64,000 nucleotides of DNA from Kalmusia sp. IMI 367209 (lineage: Eukaryota; Ascomycota; Dothideomycetes; Pleosporales; Didymosphaeriaceae): contig JAPEUQ010000014.1 in assembly GCA_027946365.1 (NCBI GenBank), forward strand, positions 124,001 to 188,000, in the 5' to 3' direction. Positions within the stretch are counted from its first letter, which is position 1. Every line of letters starts with the position of its first letter. A program made the translations under genes and the position numbers. This document shows, piece by piece, positions 43,529-53,868 of the stretch. The notes beneath the pieces are model-generated. The model worked only from the letters and a program-made list of their open reading frames with translations, had not been told where the DNA came from and searched no databases.

Positions 43529-45399
43529 GGTATGTGGGATCAACGAGAGGCTGATAGCAAGCAGTATGTGGTTCACGAATGGGGTTGAGGATCGAGCAGT
43601 TGCGATAATGAAGGGGCTGATATGATCCCTTAGGTAGGTCTATGTAGTTGATATCGCCATATTCATTCTAGGCTCATGGTTGAACAGCCACAGTTGAACA
43701 GCCACAGATGCGTTTGCCCGCGGCAGTCTTCACTGCAGCTAGAGAGGAGGAAATTGAAGAACCATTGCCCAACTACACATGGATCGTGTGTTAGGTCAAT
43801 GGAGGCTAGACCCTGGGTTGATCTAGAGCTAAATTGAAGGTGTGGAATCTACATATCAGGAGATAGTTTAGGGGTCAAGCTGTTGTTCTGGTGCAACCTC
43901 TACGGCACTTCCACACTTAACTTTCCTTTCCTAGTTCCTCGTCGATATATTCGTCCCCTTCAAGAAATCACACATCGACACACCATCAAGCATCCTTCAT
44001 CAGCCTACCATATCATTTGTCTTCTTTTAACAAAAACGTCTACGAATATGGACGACTTCAACACGCCGAGTCATTTCACTGACCAAGCGTATGCGGCCTC
44101 ACAGCCAATCTTCGCGATTACCACATCGATCTTTGGCATGAGGACCATCACGTGTCTTCTATGGCAAAACCCCATTGGTTCGGGAGGATTACATCATTTA
44201 CATCTGATGGATTTGTTTTTACCTGCGTCTTGCATGAACCAAGTTTATCTATCAAGGTTTTGAAGGTTGTACAGATGGCCACATTCCAGCTGGCGTTGAG
44301 CGCAACTCGCCGAATTGATCCGTCTCATCTCCCCAGTATAGTTCCTAACGCAACCTTCTGGATTTTTTTTCACGGATGTCTGACCCTCCCTTGGCGTTAC
44401 ATATCCTAAAGTTAGCGTTGCGTTCCTGCGACTATCGCGTATGACTTCGCCCTCTATCTTGGAACGCTCTCTCAGGCGTGGTAATGGAGTTGAACCGCAT
44501 GATGCGCATGAGCTTGGTTTAGGTTACTATCCGTAGTCGATGAATAGATCAGTCTAATTCAAATATGATGTTTTGTTGGAATGGGAACAGGCGAAGTCTC
44601 ACGGTAGTAATACTTCCTTGCAAGTCAGAGGGTGATGGTGGACTATATAATTGCTTGAGTTTTCTATTGGCCCGGCCCTGAATAATTATTTCCGCGACCA
44701 GGTGAGCTTGATAGATAATGGGAACGGGTTGGTGGTATGAACTGTAGCCCCTGTTTTTGCGGCGAAGCTGCTTACCCGACTCGCACGTAATGTCGAAGCA
44801 GCACCGTACTCTGGATGCACGGTGTAATTATTTATCCGCCCCTGTATGCGGGCATTTATACTCCCGAGTACGCGCTCGAATGACAAGATATGCCTCCTGG
44901 GGCGTAGGTCTGACACCAAGTTGCAAATGAGGTGTGCTAACAGGTAGTTCTGCGGTGAGGCTACTACTAAAAGGTCTAAATTTCCTGGCGCGGGCCTGAT
45001 GTATCGGCTAGGCGTATGGGCTCGCAACAAATGCTCACTTTCACTAGTGACTTGCTAATTTAACCAGTGATTGTTTGAAAACTCTCTTTGTTTACGTCAT
45101 CTTCCTATGGGGCGGAATCTTGCATGCAGCTACTGCAGTGGTGATGGAAATAAGTGCATTCGCTAGTTCCAACTACTTGAGGCGCAGACTTTGATAGCTG
45201 AATGTGGGGGCGAGGCTAAGCTGATATATACGCCGTACACCCGCGCCCAGGCATGATTATATCATTTTAAGTGCTCATACTTACTATATATTTCCTAACG
45301 TTATTCTTGAGCTTAAATTAGAGGTAGGTACTACTAGAAAACGTTGTTAAACATCTGCTCAATACTCTACGTACCTCAATTTTTTCTTACATTGTCGCA
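43529..45399. other. Long intergenic region, one doubtful small frame
   Basis: A 72-codon plus-strand frame starts at 44048 (MDDFNTPSHFTDQAYAASQ) after a CT-rich leader-like stretch, but it has no known domain, so I do not list it as a gene. The rest shows no coding signal. The 3' part contains the promoter of the monooxygenase gene. Confidence 0.35.
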
Positions 45400-47349
45400 A
45401 TGACAGAACATGCCGCGGCAGTCAACTTAGTTGCTTCTGGCCAGGGCTACTACGATGAGGGAGTACCTGGAGTGGACGCATTACAAATCCAGAAACGCTA
45501 TGGCGAAGAGGCCGCGAAGCGACTGCGAGACGATGGCAACAGCCAGTATGTGGACGTCTCCTCAGACGACAAGTTCAAATCCTTCCTTGACGACCCCTGG
45601 GTTGAGAAAGATGCGGTCAAAGATGTTGCAGCCATGTTTCCCAATAATCGTTGCCACGTTCTTATACTAGGTGCCGGATTCGGTGGGCTGCTGAACGCGA
45701 TCCGCATGGTCGAAGCTGGGATACGTTCTGAGGACATTCGAATCGTCGACAGCGCAGGTGGTTTCGGGGGTACCTGGTATTGGAATCGGTATCCGGGCTT
45801 ATCGTGCGACATCGAGAGCTATTGCTATCTGCCCTTGTTAGAAGAGACGGGGTATATACCACGTCATCGATATTCCGGAGGAGAAGAGATTCGCACTTAT
45901 GTCAACTTGCTCGCCCAGAAGTGGGGAGTCGCAGAAAGCGGAGTATTTAAAACTCAAGCCCAAAAACTAGTTTGGGATGAAAGGTCGAAGGAGTGGCAGG
46001 TTGAGCTCATACAACAGCGCAGCGGCGAAGAACCGCAGACACTTGACATCCGTGCGCAATTTGTCGCAATGTCAAACGGCGTCCTCAACTGGCCGAAGGT
46101 GCCTGGAGTCCCTGGCATATTGGACTACCAGGGCGACGTATTCCACTCTTCGCGTTGGAACTATGCTCTCACAGGCGGATCACCGACTGACCCATCGCTC
46201 ACCAAAATACAAGGGAAACGAATCGCTATCGTAGGTACAGGGGCGACCGCTATTCAGATTGTGCCGCAACTTGCACGCTGGGCTAAACATTTGTATGTCA
46301 TCCAGCGTACTCCAGCATCAGTGGACGGTCGCGAACAGCGCGAGACAGACCCGGAATGGTTTCGCAAAACTGTAGCTTCGTCAAAGGGATGGCAGCGCGA
46401 GCGCTTGAGGAACTTTCACCAACACTTCACCACCGAACAACTACCCGCTATCAATATGTGCGATGACGAGTGGACCCGTGCTCCAGCCTTGGTTGGACTT
46501 GCAGGCAATGCCGCTGGACCCAAGACCATGGAGGAGATTCCCGCATACATGGAGAAACTCCACTCGATTGATCTGCCACGACTAGAGCGTCTTCGTAAGC
46601 ATGTGGATACAGTCGTGCGCGATCCTGCCGTCGCAGAGAAACTCAAGGCATGGTACCCTTCCTGGTGCAAACGTCCGCTCTTCCATGACGAGTATCTATC
46701 GACGTTCAACCGCGAGAACGTAACTCTCGTAGATACCGAAGGCAAAGGCCTCGACCATCTGACCAAGGACTCAATTGTTGCAGCCGGCCAGTCTTATACT
46801 GTCGACATAGTCGTCTTTTCTACCGGTTTTCGCGCACCTTTCACTGGGTCACCTGCAGATAAAGCCAACGTCAGTATCGTAGGTCGCGATAACATCTCCA
46901 TGAGCGAAGAGTGGGCACGCAGCGGACCATCTACACTCCATGGTGTGCTGGATTGCAACTTTCCCAATCTCTTCCTATCTGGGCCCTGGCAAGCATCGAA
47001 TAGCCCTAATTACCTATTCAACCTAGACTTCCTAGCGAAGCATTCAGCACACATCCTTGCCGAGGCTAAGCGTAAGGCTAAGGGAAAGTCTTTCGCTGTG
47101 ACGGCGACTAAGGCTGCCACTGATGACTGGGGCACGCAAGTGCTTATGCATTCGTTTCCTGGGGCAGCTATACTTGGGTGCACACCAGGTTACATTAACG
47201 TCGAAGGCGAACTCGCTCGCGCGCCACCCGAAAAGCAAATGGTTATCGCACGCTCCGGTGTTTGGGGTCATGGTATCGAAGACTTTGTCAGGACTGTGGA
47301 AGCGTGGTATGAAAAAGGCGATCTGCAAGGAATCGAGGTGCAAACCTAG
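45400..47349 (+). CDS. Baeyer-Villiger monooxygenase (FAD/NADPH)
   Basis: Single-exon gene of 649 residues. It would insert oxygen next to a ketone, giving an ester or lactone, using FAD and NADPH. The FAD site is GAGFGG at residues 91-96, followed by FGGTWYWNRYPG at about 122-133. The NADPH site is IVGTGATAIQ at about 277-286. The type I BVMO fingerprint FxGxxxHxxxW appears as YQGDVFHSSRW at 243-253, with Tyr replacing the first Phe. The extended N-terminus of about 85 residues before the FAD site is typical of the cyclopentadecanone/steroid-type branch. No signal peptide is seen, so the enzyme is cytosolic. There is no biosynthetic core gene nearby; a role in ketone or steroid breakdown is as likely as secondary metabolism. 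Confidence 0.93.
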   Translation: MTEHAAAVNLVASGQGYYDEGVPGVDALQIQKRYGEEAAKRLRDDGNSQYVDVSSDDKFKSFLDDPWVEKDAVKDVAAMFPNNRCHVLILGAGFGGLLNAIRMVEAGIRSEDIRIVDSAGGFGGTWYWNRYPGLSCDIESYCYLPLLEETGYIPRHRYSGGEEIRTYVNLLAQKWGVAESGVFKTQAQKLVWDERSKEWQVELIQQRSGEEPQTLDIRAQFVAMSNGVLNWPKVPGVPGILDYQGDVFHSSRWNYALTGGSPTDPSLTKIQGKRIAIVGTGATAIQIVPQLARWAKHLYVIQRTPASVDGREQRETDPEWFRKTVASSKGWQRERLRNFHQHFTTEQLPAINMCDDEWTRAPALVGLAGNAAGPKTMEEIPAYMEKLHSIDLPRLERLRKHVDTVVRDPAVAEKLKAWYPSWCKRPLFHDEYLSTFNRENVTLVDTEGKGLDHLTKDSIVAAGQSYTVDIVVFSTGFRAPFTGSPADKANVSIVGRDNISMSEEWARSGPSTLHGVLDCNFPNLFLSGPWQASNSPNYLFNLDFLAKHSAHILAEAKRKAKGKSFAVTATKAATDDWGTQVLMHSFPGAAILGCTPGYINVEGELARAPPEKQMVIARSGVWGHGIEDFVRTVEAWYEKGDLQGIEVQT

Positions 47350-47980
47350 AGCTGTAATGTCTTGTACACATGCAACCAAATATTTTTGAGAGTCCTTCTT
47401 AGCCCTATCCTGTTGCTCGACTTCCGGCTCTAGTATGGATTTCGCGAAGCAGTGTATCACCGACAATATTGAAGCAGGGTGACAGTGAGATTTCTTGCAT
47501 ACATCAACCCCGCTCCAGACTACGCCTATACGAACTGTAGGACGTGCCTGCTTTACAAGTCCCCCCAGTGAACATGATACGAAATCAGGCGTCCTTGAAA
47601 ATCTACCTGTAGCTATACTACTATGATTTCTTCTAGGGTTGGGCCCGTGAAATACTTCTCGTTCATTGATTGTGATGTTGTCTTCTAATGAAGATCCATA
47701 TCTATCTCAATGAAGCTGACGAGTGACCATTCTTAACGAGGCATGAATGCAATGCCAATGCATGAGGGAACAACCTTCCAAGTATCAAAGACCGAGAAGC
47801 TGCGAGTGAGAATCCCGAAGACTCCGTCGTTGCAGCTCGCTGTAGCCTCCATTTCCTACGCAAACAATGGGAGCAGCATGACTGAATGGCGCCCTTGATA
47901 GCTCACCGAATCTCACCCAGTCATTCAATCCGCTGCCGCTGTCACTTCCCATCAATTGAGTGCTCACCGTCGAACAGTGA
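47350..47980. other. Intergenic between convergent genes
   Basis: Contains 3' sequence of the monooxygenase and of the Arg/Ser-rich gene. Nothing else is supported. Confidence 0.4.
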
Positions 47981-49030
47981 TCAACGATACCGATCATCTC
48001 GACGTCTCGTCCCAGCCTCCAGTTCCATCACCTCAATCATATTCTTTCCTGGAATCGGCACATTAGGAGACGACCAGACCCTTTCCGCCGCGGCGACAAA
48101 ATCCCTTCCTTTACCACCTGCAATACTCACGATCCACTCTTTCTCCTCCCCATTCAGCGGATGATGTCTCCACGCACACCTCACGCCCATCTCACACGAA
48201 TACGTCGTCCTGAACGTGCTGTAGCAGAGACCAAAGTCATGCTCGAGCATAGAACCATACGCGGACGGGTTGACCTTGCCGTCACCATTGCGGAACCGAG
48301 GGAGCTTATGGTTCTCGCGCGTGTTGACGCGGTTGCGGGCGTAGTTGTCTTGGATGTAGTTGGTGTAATTGCGGAGAGGATAGGCCGTAGAAGGAACCTT
48401 TGTGCCGCGGATGCGATTCTCACGTATTCCGATGGGGGTCAGTGAACGGTTCCTACGACGATTGGTATCGCGAAAATCGGAGAGCTGCGGGGAGCGCGAT
48501 CGGCGACGGCCGTCTGAAGAGCGCCTATTGCTATCGTACTCTTCCCTCTCGATGGCACGAACAGAAGGTGATCGGCCAGACGGGCGCCATTCGTTCCTAT
48601 CGATGAATCGGACAGACAGTGAACGGCGAGGTCGTAGCGATCCCTCCCTTCCGTGCGATGGGCTTTCGCGAGCTTCACGGGTGGGTGTCGAACTAGGTTT
48701 GCTCTTAGGAGAGCGAGAGCAAGCGCTATATCGATCATGTTGGCGATCGGACGAGGACCTTCGATATCTACCTCGACGAACCTCCTCATGGTCGTAGCCA
48801 GACGGAAGGCGGCGCGTGTCAGATTGATCACGGTCACGCTCCTTCCGATCATGTGGACTGCGACCGCGCTCCTCTTCGGGATTGTCAGACTCGATCTCTA
48901 TCTTGTCGTGGCTGCTTTGTCTGCCTTGCTTACCGGCGTGCGACTGCCTGTTGGCCTCCGATGATTCTTGCCTTGGCTCGTACGGCGAACCAGCTCGCGC
49001 TCGCATATATAAATCCTCTGGCGATGGCAT
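47981..49030 (-). CDS. Arg/Ser-rich protein with a CCCH-like zinc finger
   Basis: Single-exon model of 349 residues from the ATG at 49030; an earlier in-frame ATG at 49222 would add 64 hydrophobic residues that look like translated leader. The first 230 residues are dominated by Arg, Ser, Asp and Glu with many RS/SR and RDR-type pairs, as in splicing-related proteins. Near residue 280 is CYSTFRTTYSCEMGVRCAWRH, a C-x9-C-x5-C-x3-H arrangement compatible with an RNA-binding CCCH finger. A plausible role is nuclear RNA processing. I do not recognise an orthologous group, and the low-complexity part could mislead homology searches. Confidence 0.6.
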   Translation of the reverse strand: MPSPEDLYMRARAGSPYEPRQESSEANRQSHAGKQGRQSSHDKIEIESDNPEEERGRSPHDRKERDRDQSDTRRLPSGYDHEEVRRGRYRRSSSDRQHDRYSACSRSPKSKPSSTPTREARESPSHGREGSLRPRRSLSVRFIDRNEWRPSGRSPSVRAIEREEYDSNRRSSDGRRRSRSPQLSDFRDTNRRRNRSLTPIGIRENRIRGTKVPSTAYPLRNYTNYIQDNYARNRVNTRENHKLPRFRNGDGKVNPSAYGSMLEHDFGLCYSTFRTTYSCEMGVRCAWRHHPLNGEEKEWIVSIAGGKGRDFVAAAERVWSSPNVPIPGKNMIEVMELEAGTRRRDDRYR

Positions 49031-50104
49031 CCTAGACGGCAAATCGAAGACGGGTGTGGGGTATCTGCTAGACTGGAGTTGAATGAGGGAAAGAGCGACG
49101 ACGGCCAGTATTAAATGGCAGTCGCGGCCAAGGAAAACGGCGCTAATTTGTTTAATTTCACTTTCAGTGAATAGTGAAATCACGCCTTCGGGGCTGAGTT
49201 GGTGAAAGTTTGCTGGGAACATCTGAGAAGCGAGGGAGACCAGACAGAAGACAGTTCTAGATCAAGGATTCGAGGTATCTTTTGCATGAATTATCATGTC
49301 TCTTAAGGTAACCCGCCACAGGATGAGTCTCTGATAGCAGAAAATTTATTCCCCACATGACAGAGACCTCAATGGCTAGTCTTCGTCTGCACAGCTCTCC
49401 AGTAGTCATGTAATTCATGAGGTTTGTGGTAGTAATGAAGCACTCTAGATCTGTCCTTACGTTTCCTCGAGACAATAATTTTCCTTCCTAAACTTACGAT
49501 TCATCAGCACTCTCCGAGGATTATGAGCTGGCCCAAGAAGTATGACAGATCTAATTTAGAATCAAATGTTCTTTTGCCAGTAATGCTTCGACTTGAAACC
49601 ATCATTGCATATACCTGTCGTGATTTAAATGAGGAGAAATACTTAGTAGAAAGCGTGACTGTCTCTTGAGCACTTCCCACTACACGACCTGCACGAGAGT
49701 GTTATGATGTTAAAGCTCCCGATTCGATTGTATGTAGGTAGAGGTAGTGAACTCGTGATAGTGACTGAACCAACTGATGAAGATGCAGTCGTTCCGAGTG
49801 ATCACCCATCCCGGTTTGAGGTGACAGCTGCGCCACAACCAAGGTTATGACGACGCTTCAGCCACATCATCGATGTCTCAACTGCAGCTATCATGCCCCG
49901 TTCCCAAGGTCACCTTTCAGCAACCCACAAATCACGACGCTTGCACATACTGACACCTACCATTTCCCAGTCGTGCGCAAATAGCACCGAGGTCATCACT
50001 CTATTTACCTACGAAACACATTCGTAAACGTCTCCGCAAGCTCACGCCGCGCCTCCAGACCACCCCAAGCACCAAAGACGCCGCCGCAGGCGCACAGCAC
50101 GCAT
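49031..50104. other. Bidirectional promoter region
   Basis: The Arg/Ser-rich gene and the Rab gene diverge from here. No gene is recognised inside. The last 120 bases are rich in C and lead to the Rab start codon. Confidence 0.4.
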
Positions 50105-50932
50105 ATGACTCAACCGTGGGATTACATCGCGAAGATAGTCTCGCTGGGAGACTCAGGTTGCGGAAAGTCTAGTGTATGAGAGACCAGATAACCGTTTTTG
50201 ACTCTGCTGAAGCCCCACCAGCTCACAATCCGCCTTTGCGAAGGCCGCTTCTCACCCCACCACGATGTTACCATCGGCGTAGAATTCGGATCGCGCATCG
50301 TCCCCGTAGGTCCCCCTGCATCGCTCGCTCTCAGCATCAACAACCCCTCCAAGACCGATCCCCCGACCTCGCCTTCAAAGCAACAAAAGGAGCAGCAGAA
50401 GCACATGAAGCTGTCGTTATGGGACACCGCAGGCCAGGAAACATATAAGAGCATCACAAGAAGCTACTTCCGCGGCGCCTCAGGTGCGCTGTTAGTCTTC
50501 GATATCTCGCGGAAGAACACATTCTTGAGCGCCACGAGCTGGCTGAACGATCTTAGGCAGATCGCCGAGGAAAATATTGTGGTAGTCCTAGTGGGCAATA
50601 AGAGCGATCTTGCGTCAGCATCAACGGTTTCAGGGGAGGAAGGCGACAATAAGAGGCAGGTGACGAAGGAGGAGGCGGAGGAATGGTGCAAGCAAAATGG
50701 CGTCATGGAATACGTAGAGACGTCTGCGAAATCAGGCGAGGGTGTTGAGCGGGCTTTCTTGGAAGTCGCAGAGCGTATATATCAAAACATAGAGGCCGGG
50801 AGATACGACCTAAATGACAGAAGATCGGGTGTCAAGGGCCCCGGTGGTGGAGGCGGCAACAACGCGAGGATAAACTTGGGAATGAACGATTCGAGGGGGG
50901 GTAAAGGACAGGCAGGAGGAAAGTGTTGCTGA
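50105..50932 (+). CDS. Rab-family small GTPase (Rab2/4/14-like)
   Basis: Two exons, 50105-50173 and 50222-50932, give 259 residues. All GTP-binding motifs are present: P-loop GDSGCGKSS at 15-23, switch I VTIGVEFG, DTAGQE, NKSD and ETSAKS. RabF-like YKSITRSYFRGASGALLVFD follows the DTAGQE motif. The C-terminus ends GGKCC, a double-cysteine geranylgeranylation site, so the protein is membrane-attached. Closest in pattern to Ypt4/Rab4/Rab14-type proteins of endosomal or Golgi recycling. Unusual: about 25 extra residues, rich in Pro, Ser and Lys/Gln, lie between switch I and DTAGQE. This stretch is in frame and has no splice sites, so it looks genuine. Confidence 0.9.
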
Positions 50933-52698
50933 GTGTTGCGAGGGGTCTCCAATACTTCACTCCAATGTGTCGGACAAGGCAATGTCCGAAGGAAGCAGTA
51001 ATTTGTACATTACGACGCAGCTGTTGGAGCTGACTCGAACAGACTTGCATAGCTCGGAGTTCTTATCTGCTGGCTAGATTTCATTCCTGAGTATATCTTT
51101 AATCACTAGCGTGCGACGTACAAAGAGCTTTTATTCGATTCGTTCATGTGAGCCGAACGCTGTAGTGATGGTAACGATACTCGTCTTTGGTCTAAACAGT
51201 CTCCCGCTACGTTGTTAGTAGGCTCGTCCATCATACTACTTATGTCGCGACCCTTCGTTATAGGTCATTTCTTCATGGTGCCTTCTTACCTATCTCTACA
51301 CTCAAATGATTAAGGAGAACTAGAATGCCCTAAGGAAAGTCCATCGGACAGGATGCAACGAACTAGGTTCTGCCATGGCCATGCCATTTTTGAAGACTTT
51401 GTATCCCTAATACCAAAAACAAAACCTGTCTTGATCCATTTCTGGACTCAGTCCCGCCTCCACCCGCGACATGCGGATTCGAGAACAAACATCGCACCAT
51501 ATTCATGGATTGAAGCGATGTTTTGTGTCTTCTCACGATCCAAGAAACATCTCCACTGCAGGCGCCCGCTAATTAGGCTAACGTCAGCGTCCGCGATTCT
51601 TCCGTGCCCACTCTTTTCAAACTAGCTGATGCCGCAAGTCATAGCTAAGTGTAGAGGCTTAAATGAATGATTGAACAGAGTATATTTAGTTACATAAAGT
51701 TTTCTGTACTTTAAAGAAGAAGGTTAAGGGGATCTAAGCCATAAGTACTTGCTACCAAAGGCCCTAGCAGTTAGCCTGTCACGTGTTAAGTTAGGCCGGG
51801 GGTTGTGATTGCTGGGTAGGAAGGCCGTGGCGGCAAATAACTTGTCACATTTCTTGACCTACAGTTATGGGAAGCTTAGATATATTCAGGATGAGAAACT
51901 CTTGAGCTGTGCACTACTAGTTCTGAAAGAGTTAACCGTCGTGATAAACCCGTGCACAATGACTGAAAATCCCCTGTTCTTAGGCTTACCACCTCAAGTA
52001 AATAAATTGGACACAGGTCCACTTTAAGTATTACAGAGTATCTTCATAACTTGAAGCTTATAACACGCATACCTTACTTCGCTGACTGTACTGTGCTGTC
52101 ATGTTAACCTGCAGGGGTCGGTTAACCTATTATGGCACACTAACTCTAAGCATGTGGATTAGAGCTCAGCACGGTTGTTCTTTTGCCCCTTCCAAGTGAA
52201 CGCGGTGTTCGTATGACCTTGAAGCTCTTTTTTGTGAGGCCCATCTCATGCTGTGACGAACCTAGCGTACGTATCGATCGATCATCAGAGAGTGTAAGAG
52301 GTTGACGCTTGGAGCCGAACCCACCAATGGTCGCGGCGCATACGTAGTCAGAGAGAATGATTGATTGTGATCAGATATGTAATTCTCAGTGAACACGAGA
52401 ATTGGAGATACTTCCATGTGGTGGAACAATCATCGACGAATGCTATAGGAGCTTGAGCATCATCAACGTGCCACCGCCACTTCCTCACTGGCTGTATCAA
52501 GCATGGAAACGAGATATCCTTTAGGAAAGTAAAGCGAACATCAATGAAAAGCACAGCGTCTCAAGTATATAAATCTCTCCTTCTACCGCTCTACATCCGC
52601 ACAAATCACCAACTCAGGATACTCTAGCAGAAAGAGCCTCGTCTTTCACTTTGAGGACCCTATCAATCCAACGCCAAAAATCTCTCCCTCCCTTCAAG
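50933..52698. other. Long intergenic region, no gene recognised
   Basis: About 1.8 kb with only short, domain-free frames on both strands. The part just before 52699 has a CT-rich leader and is probably the promoter of the small secreted protein. Confidence 0.4.
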
Positions 52699-53052
52699 AT
52701 GCGTTTCTCTATCAATTCCGCCGTCGCCATCATGGCCGGCCTCACTGTCAGTGGATCCGCCTTCGTCATTGACACCTTTAGTGGCACCAGCTGCGACGGT
52801 CCCGTCCAATCAGGCGTCAACATCTACGACAACACCTGTGCAACTTGGCCTCAAAGTTTCAAGTCTTTCAAGATCACGACCTTCGGAGGTAGTCATCAGT
52901 ACGGGTACTTCTTCGCGCCCGATAACTGTGGAAGCCTTCCTGGGGCCATTGGGCAGGGATATGTGGATTCTACGACGCACGACTTCACTCTTGGAGGATG
53001 CTATAATTTCGGCGGTGCGGCTGCGAATGCGGTTGCTTCGTACGCTGGTTGA
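52699..53052 (+). CDS. Small secreted four-cysteine protein, Gly-rich
   Basis: Single-exon model of 117 residues from the ATG at 52699, chosen because it starts a signal peptide (MRFSINSAVAIMAGLTVSGS). The mature part is about 97 residues with four cysteines (TSCDGP, DNTCAT, DNCGSL, GGCYNF) and is rich in Gly and aromatic residues. It has the size and make-up of a fungal effector or surface protein. It shares no obvious sequence with the secreted protein at 30 kb, so they are not recent duplicates. An AAG-ATG start context supports the start. Function is unknown. Confidence 0.72.
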   Translation: MRFSINSAVAIMAGLTVSGSAFVIDTFSGTSCDGPVQSGVNIYDNTCATWPQSFKSFKITTFGGSHQYGYFFAPDNCGSLPGAIGQGYVDSTTHDFTLGGCYNFGGAAANAVASYAG

Positions 53053-53868
53053 TCAGTACTGGGATTCAATAAGGTGAGCCCTTGTCTTTATGATGATTGA
53101 AGAGAAGTTGACTCTCTCCTAGGAGTATAGCATCACTGTGGATTGTTTTGAGGGAGATACGTGAGAAAGATGGGAATATTCGTTCGTTTTGAAGGGGATT
53201 CATAGATGTTCACCGTTCCTTTTATCGTTCCAGTATGTTGGGCACTTTCATCCCGAGATAGCGATATAGGCAATTAGAATCTAGCTGTTTCCCGCACATA
53301 GTTCTTCCCTTAAGGTTCCAGGAAATAAAGCGTCCATACTTAAATAATACCTCGGTTTTCTTTAGCACAGAGGGCGGTGTGAAGTCTTGGGCGCATTACG
53401 CGAACATACACATCTTTATACACACTAAGGAATAGCGTAGCAGGGTGTTGATTAGTAGGGTGGTAGGGTGGTAAAAGCTCCACTAGAGATGGAAGAAATA
53501 GAAAAGGGGTGGTAGATCTGAAATCCCCCATAACGAGATGCTACCCGGCCAATCCGAGGCCTTTTATAGCTGACGTCGAATGCAGTGACGAAATAATAAA
53601 CATAGCTTGCGTACAGATCTCATGAAATCTTTGGCCTCCGTTTTCGACCGCAAGAATATCCAGAACCAGACGCGTCTAAGCCAACACAATATCGATTATG
53701 GGGAAAGGAACCATGTTGTGATTTGGTGAACGGAAAAACAGAGAGAGCCCATGCTGAGAACATCATCTTTTCCGAAATTATGTAACACGTCCTTTACATA
53801 CTGGACCAGCTCCTCGTCAGCTTAATCGATCGTTTCCAAGTCAGCGTCAACATGTGTGCCACCACTTG
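53053..53868. other. Intergenic between convergent genes
   Basis: 3' sequences of the secreted protein and the transporter. No gene or repeat is recognised. Confidence 0.4.

Noticed and set aside
44048..44263. Small frame MDDFNTPSHFTDQ with leader-like upstream sequence
   Set aside because: No recognisable domain, no supported splice continuation and short length; kept only as a note in the gap entry.
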